The notes below the pieces were generated by a model. That model worked only from the letters and a program-made list of their open reading frames with translations. It had not been told where the DNA came from and made no database searches. A DNA stretch of 5,463 bases, taken from the NCBI GenBank assembly GCA_020216625.1, contig JAIUYB010000193.1, positions 1 to 5,463 on the forward strand. The letters are read 5' to 3'. Positions 1-4,748 of the stretch are shown piece by piece (position 1 is the stretch's first letter; every line of letters begins with the position of its first letter). The stretch is from Desulfarculus sp. Its GTDB lineage: Bacteria; Desulfobacterota; Desulfarculia; Desulfarculales; Desulfarculaceae. The position numbers and the translations under genes are program-made.

Positions 1-114
1 GGTGTAATAGAGCAGGTCGCGTGACTGCCACAACAAGGCGATGTCCATCCCCGCCCCGGCCAGGGCCGCGCGCAGCCCGGCGATGCGCTCCAGGTGGGTC
101 CCGGCGCGGCTCAT
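1..114 (-). CDS. M24-family (Xaa-Pro peptidase/creatinase-like) protein, N-terminal fragment
   Basis: The ATG at 114-112 opens a frame of 38 codons that runs off the window edge without a stop. The peptide starts MSRAGTHLERIAGLRAALAG and continues through MDIALLWQSRDLLYYT. This resembles the start of the creatinase N-terminal domain that precedes the pita-bread domain in M24 proteins: an amphipathic helix rich in R, L and A, then a hydrophobic strand and a D-L-x-Y-x-T segment. Family members include Xaa-Pro dipeptidases and aminopeptidases, creatinase and ectoine hydrolase. The metal ligands and catalytic residues lie outside the window, so peptidase or other amidohydrolase activity cannot be decided. 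The start overlaps the ligase stop as ATGA (positions 114-111), which points to translational coupling and membership of the same operon. Family call is moderately sure; specific function is not known. Confidence 0.66.
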   Translation of the reverse strand, partial: MSRAGTHLERIAGLRAALAGAGMDIALLWQSRDLLYYT

Positions 115-1511
115 CCCTGGGCCAGCTCGTCGTAGAGGTCGCGCTGGTCCACGATGCGCTTGGCCTTGAACTCGGTGCGGGCCAGGCTGCCGGGGGCCAG
201 CATCTGCACCACCGTGCGCAGGCCCTTGGCCTTGAGCTTGTCGGCCAAGGTTTTCTGGATGCGCGCCGCCTCGCCCGCCTCCAGGCCGGGCAGGGGCTCG
301 GCCTGCACGATCAGCTCATCCATGGTGCGCTCGCGGGTGATGACGATGCGATACTCGTCGCCGAAGCCGGGGATGGCCCGCAGCTCGTCCTCGATGGCGC
401 TGGGATAGACGTTCTCGCCGCGCACCACGAACATATCGTCGGCCCGGCCATAGATGCCCCGGGGCAGGGTGGGATAGGTGCGGCCGCAGGCGCAGGTTCC
501 GATCTCCCAGCGGCTGATGTCACCGGCCAGGAAGCGGATCATGGGCTGGCTGTCGCGCTCCAGGTGGGTGTAGACCGTCACTCCCTCGCCGCCGTAGGGC
601 ACGCGCCGGTTGGTCTTCAGATCCACCAGCTCCGAATAGACCAGGTCCTGCCAGAAGTGCATGCCCCGGCGCTCGGCGCACTCGCCGTTGCTCATCCAGG
701 GGCTCATCTCGCCGGTGGAGCCGCTGTCCAGGCAGATGGCCCCGAAGGTCTGTTCGATGCGCCGCTTGGTGGAGGGCACCCCCGCCCCGGGCTCGCCGGA
801 GAAGAACATGATGCGGAAGTTGAAGTCCCTCAAGGGATCGACCCCCAGCTCCCGCGCCCGCTCGGCCAGGTAGAGGCTGTAGGATGGCGTGCCATAGAAG
901 ACGGTGGGCTTCACCATCTGCATCCACTCGATGGCCCGCTCGGTCTGGCCCGGCACCCCGGCCCCGAAGGGGAAGGCGGTGGCTCCCAGGCGCTCGGTCC
1001 CCACCAGGGCGCCCCAGGAGCCCCAGTAGAGGCTGAAGAAGCTGCCGATGAAAACGATGTCCTCGCGCCGGATGCCCATGCCCCACATGACGCGGGCGTG
1101 AGCGTTGGCGATGCGGGTCATGTCGTCGCGGCTGACGCCGAAGGCGGTGGGGCGGCCGGTGGTGCCGCTGGTGCCCAGCACCCGGCCCAGGCGGATGGGG
1201 TCCACGCAGACGTTGCTGCCAAAGGGCGGGTGCGCGGCCTGGTCGGCCCGGATCTCGTCCTTGGTCACCAGGGGGAAGCCCTCGAAATCGGCCAGGCTTT
1301 TCACGTCGCCCGGATGCACCCCGGCCGCGTCCCACTTGCGCTGGTAGAAGGGCGAATGCGCGTAGCAATACTCCAACTGGGCCCGCAGCTTGGGCAGGAT
1401 GACCTTCTCCTCCCGCTCCTGGGGATCCATGGTCTCCACCGCCCGGTTCCAATATGGCTCATCCTGGGCCGGATAATAGTCGGGATCATAAACCGGAGGC
1501 CACGCGCTCAT
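111..1511 (-). CDS. Phenylacetate-CoA ligase-like (PaaK-type) AMP-forming acyl-CoA ligase
   Basis: This 466-residue protein belongs to the adenylate-forming family and is closest in pattern to phenylacetate-CoA ligase. It should join a carboxylic acid to CoA through an acyl-AMP intermediate, using ATP, in the cytoplasm. Visible motifs, in order: the phosphate-binding loop GTSGTTGRPT at about 113-122; a YGTPSY segment at 206-211; SGSTGEM at 263-269 in the A5 position; the ribose-binding aspartate in FLAGD at 327-331; a C-x-C-G-R segment at 340-344, common in PaaK relatives; the hinge GRADDM with RGENVYP at 355-370; and a C-terminal TEFKAKR at 446-452, where Lys449 is the likely catalytic lysine. 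The frame stays open to an ATG at 1616, but I chose the ATG at 1511: AAGGAG lies 10 nt before it, the conserved N-terminus begins just after it, and the longer version would translate the intergenic hairpin. The substrate is unknown; the mutase upstream suggests an aliphatic or dicarboxylic acid as readily as an aromatic one. Confidence 0.9.
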   Translation of the reverse strand: MSAWPPVYDPDYYPAQDEPYWNRAVETMDPQEREEKVILPKLRAQLEYCYAHSPFYQRKWDAAGVHPGDVKSLADFEGFPLVTKDEIRADQAAHPPFGSNVCVDPIRLGRVLGTSGTTGRPTAFGVSRDDMTRIANAHARVMWGMGIRREDIVFIGSFFSLYWGSWGALVGTERLGATAFPFGAGVPGQTERAIEWMQMVKPTVFYGTPSYSLYLAERARELGVDPLRDFNFRIMFFSGEPGAGVPSTKRRIEQTFGAICLDSGSTGEMSPWMSNGECAERRGMHFWQDLVYSELVDLKTNRRVPYGGEGVTVYTHLERDSQPMIRFLAGDISRWEIGTCACGRTYPTLPRGIYGRADDMFVVRGENVYPSAIEDELRAIPGFGDEYRIVITRERTMDELIVQAEPLPGLEAGEAARIQKTLADKLKAKGLRTVVQMLAPGSLARTEFKAKRIVDQRDLYDELAQG

Positions 1512-1521
1512 GCTTCGCCTG

Positions 1522-1527
1522 CTCCTT
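1522..1527 (-). promoter_or_regulatory. Ribosome binding site that fixes the ligase start
   Basis: On the minus strand this reads AAGGAG, followed by 10 nt and the ATG at 1511. No comparable Shine-Dalgarno sequence precedes the in-frame ATG at 1616, which lies at the mouth of a stable hairpin. This supports the 466-residue ligase over a 501-residue version. Confidence 0.7.
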
Positions 1528-1532
1528 GGTTG

Positions 1533-1614
1533 GGGAAAGGGAGGGAGAGGGGGAGCAAGGCCGGGGGAAAACCCTTTTGGGGACCAAAGAGCCTTCCCCC
1601 GGACCCCCTTTCCC
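1533..1614 (-). repeat. Nested intergenic inverted repeat (long GC-rich stem-loop)
   Basis: Three nested inverted repeats fill the middle of the mutase-ligase gap. The outer arms are GGGAAAGGG (1533-1541) and CCCTTTCCC (1606-1614), a perfect 9-bp match. The middle arms are CCGGGGGAA (1561-1569) and TTCCCCCGG (1594-1602), also 9 bp. The inner arms are TTTGG (1576-1580) and CCAAA (1584-1588) with a 3-nt loop. A transcript of either strand could fold into a long interrupted hairpin. It ends just before the ligase Shine-Dalgarno, so it may stabilise or cleave the polycistronic mRNA and set ligase levels relative to the mutase. The style recalls dispersed intergenic palindromes in delta-proteobacterial genomes, but copy number cannot be judged from one window. 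It does not look like coding sequence. Confidence 0.6.
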
Positions 1615-1673
1615 AAAAAACTTCACGGTGGTTCGGCATCAACCAATCGCCTTGCTGTTACTCGCATCCGTGG
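1615..1673 (-). terminator. Possible attenuator or weak terminator after the mutase small subunit
   Basis: Reading the minus strand just past the small-subunit stop, TGGTT, a 7-nt loop and AACCA (1645-1629) form a short hairpin. CCGTG (1628-1624) follows directly and can pair with CACGG (1672-1668), with bulged bases between. After AAG comes a run of six T (1620-1615). The layout resembles an intrinsic terminator, but the stem is short and AT-containing, and the T run also abuts the large inverted repeat. Partial read-through into the ligase gene would be a plausible outcome. This is tentative. Confidence 0.28.
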
Positions 1674-2069
1674 TCAAGCGGCCACCGCCTGGCGCACGAA
1701 ACCCACGATCTCCTCGCGCCCGGATCCGGGCGGGAAGACCCCAGCGAAACCCAGGGCCTTGAGCTTCTGGGCGTCGGCCGGGCTGAACACCCCGCCGATC
1801 ATGAAGACCGTCTCCGGATAGAGGCCGGCCGCCTGGGCCTGGTCGATCAGCATCCGGCCCAGGGACAGATGCGCCCCGCCCAGGGAACTGACCCCCACCA
1901 GGTCCGGGTCCTCCTGGCTGGCCGCGGCCACGATCTGCTCCGGCAGGGCGTTGCCGATGTAGACCACCTCCATGCCGGCGTCGCGCAGCTCCTTGGCCAC
2001 GGTGATGACGCCCCGGTTGTGCACGTCCAGGCCGAGCTTGGCCAACAGGACCTTGATCTTGCGTTCCAT
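1674..2069 (-). CDS. Acyl-CoA mutase small subunit (cobalamin-binding)
   Basis: This 131-residue protein is a stand-alone B12-binding domain of the methylmalonyl-CoA mutase type. It holds adenosylcobalamin base-off/His-on and docks on the large catalytic subunit. The diagnostic motifs are present: D15-x-H17-x-x-G20 with His17 as the lower axial cobalt ligand, S61-x-L63 in VGVSSLGGAH for the nucleotide-tail pocket, and G92-G93 in the MIGGVF strand. The alternating strand/helix pattern fits a Rossmann-like flavodoxin fold. Its length matches other separate small subunits such as those of isobutyryl- and 2-hydroxyisobutyryl-CoA mutases (about 130-140 residues). The start is supported by AGGGAG 10 nt upstream. 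It begins 24 nt after the large-subunit stop, so the pair should be co-translated. Nothing looks degraded, which supports a working B12 enzyme. The acyl-CoA substrate is set by the large subunit, so I give no gene symbol. Confidence 0.93.
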   Translation of the reverse strand: MERKIKVLLAKLGLDVHNRGVITVAKELRDAGMEVVYIGNALPEQIVAAASQEDPDLVGVSSLGGAHLSLGRMLIDQAQAAGLYPETVFMIGGVFSPADAQKLKALGFAGVFPPGSGREEIVGFVRQAVAA

Positions 2070-2093
2070 GCCGTTATCGCTCCCTGGCCCGCC

Positions 2094-3851
2094 CTACCAC
2101 AGGGCCGGCGGCCGCCACAGGCCAAAAGCCCGCTTGAACACCTTGAACATCTCGCCCTCGCTGCACAGCACCCGGGCGCATTGCACCGAGGCCGGCAACA
2201 GGTTGCCCCCGCCGCGGCAGGCGTCCTCCAGGCCCTTCAGGGCCGCCTCCACCGCCGCGTTGTCCCGCCGCAGCCGGAGTTCGCCCAGGCGGGCCTTCAT
2301 GCGCTCCTCCACCCCCTCGGGGTATTCGAAGACGCTGATCTCCGGGAGCTTGGTCTCGCCCTGGTAGGCGTTCTCGCCCACCACCCGGATCTCGCCACGC
2401 TCCATGCGCTCGCGCTCGCGGTGGAAGTAGTCGCGGATGCGGGCCTGCAACCAGCCGCTCTCCACCGCCGCCACGTAGCCGCCCTTGCCCTCGATCTCGG
2501 CCAGCTCGTCCAGGATGCGGCTTTCCAGCTCGTTGGTCAGGGCCTCCAGGTAGAACGAGCCGCCCAGGGGGTCCACCACCTCGCAGACCCCGGTCTCGGT
2601 CTCGATGATCTGCTGGGTGCGCAGGGACAACAGCGCCGCCTCCTCGGTGGGCACCGAATAGGCCTCGTCGTAGGAGTCCACGTGCAGCGATTGCGCCCCG
2701 CCCAGCACCGCGGCCAGGGCGTGGAAGCCCGCCCGCACCACGTTGTTCAGGGGCTCGGAGCGGGTCAGGGAGACGCCGGAGGTCTGTACGTGGCAGCGCA
2801 TCCAGGCCGCCCGGGGGTTGGTTACCCCGAAGCGTTGGGTCATGATCCGTCCATAGAGCCGGCGCACCGCCCGGATGCGGGCCACCTCCTCGAAAAAGTC
2901 GTTGCCGATGGACCAGAAGAAGGCCGCCCGCTGACCCAGGTCGTCGGCGGTCAGCCCCCGGCCGATCAGCTCCTCCATGGACTCCACCAGGTTGGCCAGA
3001 GCCACCGCCATCTCGGTCACCGCGCTGGTGCCGAACTCGCGCAGGTTGTAGCCGTTCAAGGTCTGGAAGTTCCACTGCGGCACGTTGCGGCGGATGAACT
3101 CCATGTTGTCGCACTGGATCCGGAAGCAATCCCGGGGTGGGATGTACTCCGGGCCGGAGCGGACCACCTCCTCCAGGGTCACGTCGTTCTGGATGCTGCC
3201 CTTCAGGGCCTCCCAGGGGATGCCGCGTTTTTCGGCCAGGGCCAGATACATGGGAAAAAGCAGGGCCGAGTTGGAGGGATAGTGGGTGACCAGGCTGACC
3301 GTCACCTGGTCCAGGGCGATGTCGGCGAACAGGCGGTCCATGTCCTCGACGCTGTCGATGGCCACTCCGCTCATGCCCACCTGACCGGCGGCGATGGCGT
3401 CGTCGGAGTCGTACATCTGGATGGTGGGCAGGTCGAAGATGATGCTGATGCCGGTGGCCCCGTGGTCCAGAAGGAACTTGATGCGCTGGTTGGTGTCCTC
3501 CGGCCCGCCGTAACCGGCCAGCTGGCGGCGGGTGAAGCGCCGGCCGCGATACATGTTGGCGTGCACCCCCCGGGTGAAAGGGGCCTGACCGGAGTTGCCC
3601 AGGTGCCGGGCGTAGTCCAGGTCGGCCACGTCCAGCGGCGTGTAGAGCATGTTGCGCGGGATCTCCGAGCCCAGGACCGTGGCTGGAGCCTGGGCCCAAT
3701 TTTCGCGGTCGGCCGGGCGCACGCTGGCCTCGCGCCAGGCGTCGAAGCCAGCCTTGATCTGGGCCAGGGCCTGGGGGTTGTAGAGCGGCGTTTCGGACCC
3801 TCCGGCGGCGCGGGCCAGGATCTCCTTGGTGGTGGGCTTAGTTGAGGCCAT
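2094..3851 (-). CDS. Acyl-CoA mutase large subunit, methylmalonyl-CoA mutase family, unusual active site
   Basis: This 585-residue protein is the TIM-barrel catalytic subunit of an adenosylcobalamin-dependent acyl-CoA mutase, which rearranges acyl-CoA carbon skeletons by radical chemistry. Family hallmarks: TPLD at 71-74, the CoA-channel segment from RG at 94-95 through M100, R104, T107, R109 and Q110, FDLPT at 139-143 with YDSD at 147-150, SGVAIDSVEDM at 161-171, IQND at 220-223, QTSGVSLT at 356-363, NNVVR at 369-373, QSLH at 387-390 and VVDPLGGSFY at 425-434. It stops before any B12 domain; that domain is the next gene. By motif alignment to Propionibacterium MutB numbering (from memory), Tyr89 is Leu111, Arg207 is kept as Arg231, His244 is Asn269, and Tyr75/Thr77 are His97/Asn99. 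There is a net gain of about two residues around 187-200. This is not a standard methylmalonyl-CoA mutase, and a naming transfer would be unsafe. GAGGGAG lies 9 nt before the ATG, which overlaps the regulator stop by 14 nt. Family is near certain; substrate is unknown. Confidence 0.93.
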   Translation of the reverse strand: MASTKPTTKEILARAAGGSETPLYNPQALAQIKAGFDAWREASVRPADRENWAQAPATVLGSEIPRNMLYTPLDVADLDYARHLGNSGQAPFTRGVHANMYRGRRFTRRQLAGYGGPEDTNQRIKFLLDHGATGISIIFDLPTIQMYDSDDAIAAGQVGMSGVAIDSVEDMDRLFADIALDQVTVSLVTHYPSNSALLFPMYLALAEKRGIPWEALKGSIQNDVTLEEVVRSGPEYIPPRDCFRIQCDNMEFIRRNVPQWNFQTLNGYNLREFGTSAVTEMAVALANLVESMEELIGRGLTADDLGQRAAFFWSIGNDFFEEVARIRAVRRLYGRIMTQRFGVTNPRAAWMRCHVQTSGVSLTRSEPLNNVVRAGFHALAAVLGGAQSLHVDSYDEAYSVPTEEAALLSLRTQQIIETETGVCEVVDPLGGSFYLEALTNELESRILDELAEIEGKGGYVAAVESGWLQARIRDYFHRERERMERGEIRVVGENAYQGETKLPEISVFEYPEGVEERMKARLGELRLRRDNAAVEAALKGLEDACRGGGNLLPASVQCARVLCSEGEMFKVFKRAFGLWRPPALW

Positions 3852-4575
3852 CGAATAACTCTCCCTCGACGGTGAGGCGGTGGCGCTTGAACCACTGTTC
3901 GGTGTGGGACAGGTGTTGGTGCATCAGGCGTTGGGCCTGCCCGGCGTCGCCCTGGGCGATGGCTGCCAGGATGGCCTGGTGCTCGGCCAACAGGCTTTCC
4001 TGGTCCACCCGCCGGGTGTAGATGCGCTGGTGGCTGACCCGGGTGATCTGGGCGAAGAGATAGAAGATGGTCTTGGCCACGTGGTGATAGACCCGGTTCT
4101 TGGCCGCGCGGGAAAGGATCAGGTGGAACTCGGCGTCCTCCAGGTGGACCGGTTCGCCGGCCGCCACCTTGGCCCCCATGCGGGCCACCACGTCCTGAAG
4201 CTTGGCCAGGTCCTCGGGGCCGATCTGTTGGGCGGCCCGGGCCGCGGCCCAGGATTCGATCACGGTGCGGAACTCGGCCAGCTCGTCCAGGGAGGTGCGC
4301 GACTGGCGCAGCAAGGTGCACAGCGGATCGCGTAAGGACTGGGCGGCGATGTCCTGGACGTAGGTGCCCGAGCCCTGCTGGCTGGTGACCCAGCCGTCGC
4401 TTTCCAGGCGCTTCAGGGCCTCGCGCAGGGCGTTACGGCTCACGCCCAGGGAGGTGGCCATCTCGCGCTCCGGCGGCAGGCGGTCGCCGGGTTGCAAGCT
4501 GCCCTGGCCGATCAGCTCGGTGAGCTGGCGCATGATCTCCTCGGTGACCCGGCGGGGCTTGACGGTCTTGAACAT
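3838..4575 (-). CDS. FadR-subfamily GntR transcriptional regulator (FCD domain)
   Basis: This 245-residue protein has an N-terminal winged helix (about residues 8-75) with the GntR signature: LQPGDRLPPEREMATSLGVS followed by RNALREALKRLESDGWV and a wing at QQGSGTYV (67-74). The C-terminal all-helical FCD domain spans roughly 95-230. Likely metal and ligand-pocket residues are Asp147, His151, His199 (in AEHQAIL) and His221. Such FCD regulators bind organic acids or acyl-CoAs and usually repress until the ligand binds. The ATG at 4575 has AGGAG 5 nt upstream; the frame is open further upstream, but that extension reads through the promoter. As first gene of the operon, with a matching palindrome over its promoter, it probably represses itself and the mutase-ligase genes. 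The stop overlaps the mutase start by 14 nt, coupling the two. The effector is unknown, perhaps the pathway acid or its CoA ester. Confidence 0.92.
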   Translation of the reverse strand: MFKTVKPRRVTEEIMRQLTELIGQGSLQPGDRLPPEREMATSLGVSRNALREALKRLESDGWVTSQQGSGTYVQDIAAQSLRDPLCTLLRQSRTSLDELAEFRTVIESWAAARAAQQIGPEDLAKLQDVVARMGAKVAAGEPVHLEDAEFHLILSRAAKNRVYHHVAKTIFYLFAQITRVSHQRIYTRRVDQESLLAEHQAILAAIAQGDAGQAQRLMHQHLSHTEQWFKRHRLTVEGELFDGLN

Positions 4576-4625
4576 AGGGACTCCTACCCGGCGCGGGGCC
4601 GGTGGCTTTTCGTCCTGTCGTAGGA

Positions 4626-4636
4626 TGGTAGTACCA
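4626..4636. promoter_or_regulatory. Candidate operator for the FadR-type regulator
   Basis: The sequence is TGGTAGTACCA, a perfect 5-1-5 palindrome. It fits the TGGT-N3-ACCA core that known FadR-subfamily regulators such as PdhR and FadR bind in related forms. It touches the -10 hexamer and covers the predicted transcription start about 50 nt before the regulator's ATG, where a bound dimer would block RNA polymerase. Autoregulation is inferred from position and motif only. Confidence 0.62.
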
Positions 4637-4665
4637 ATGTAGCTAACCCCTAGCCGTGCTGTCAA
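4636..4665 (-). promoter_or_regulatory. Sigma-70-type promoter of the regulator-mutase operon
   Basis: On the minus strand, a perfect -35 TTGACA (4665-4660) is followed by an 18-nt spacer and TACATT (4641-4636), four of six matches to the -10 consensus. A T-rich stretch (4674-4669) lies just upstream and could act as an UP element. Transcription would start near 4629, leaving a leader of about 55 nt before the regulator's ATG. The match stands out against the GC-rich surroundings. Confidence 0.65.
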
Positions 4666-4668
4666 ACG

Positions 4669-4716
4669 AAAAAATGTTCCGCACCACGGAAAGAGGCCCA
4701 CGTGAAGGCAGTGGGC
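4669..4716 (-). terminator. Candidate intrinsic terminator of the upstream membrane-protein gene
   Basis: Downstream of the stop at 4749, the minus strand holds two hairpins. The first has GCCCAC and GTGGGC arms (4716-4711 and 4701-4696) with a 9-nt loop. The second has TTCCG and CGGAA arms (4691-4687 and 4681-4677) with a 5-nt loop, followed by CA and six T (4674-4669). The second stem is short, so strength is uncertain. TTCCG-N5-CGGAA could instead be a protein-binding site just upstream of the promoter's -35 box. Confidence 0.42.
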
Positions 4717-4748
4717 TGATAGGTGTGATGAATCGGCCCTTGCCGGAC

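Noticed and set aside
1512..1616. An upstream start for the ligase at 1616, adding 35 residues
   Set aside because: The added stretch is translated from the intergenic inverted repeat, is basic and proline-rich, and has no good Shine-Dalgarno, whereas the ATG at 1511 has AAGGAG at 10 nt.
1629..1645. TGGTT-N7-AACCA as a second operator for the regulator
   Set aside because: The spacing differs from the compact palindrome at 4626-4636, and an RNA hairpin role fits its place next to a T run better.
2074..3699. A second minus-strand frame inside the mutase large subunit
   Set aside because: It is an out-of-frame shadow with a G-, R- and P-rich translation. The mutase frame carries all the conserved motifs.
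21..3845. A very long open frame on the plus strand (about 1270 codons)
   Set aside because: It lies antisense to the ligase and both mutase subunits, crosses their gaps, and its translation is low-complexity, rich in H, G, A, L and Q with no recognisable domain. Lack of stops is expected opposite GC-rich coding sequence.
2094..3851. Naming the mutase as methylmalonyl-, isobutyryl- or 2-hydroxyisobutyryl-CoA mutase
   Set aside because: The residues at the Tyr89, Arg207 and His244 positions match none of these as I recall them, so only a family-level call is justified.
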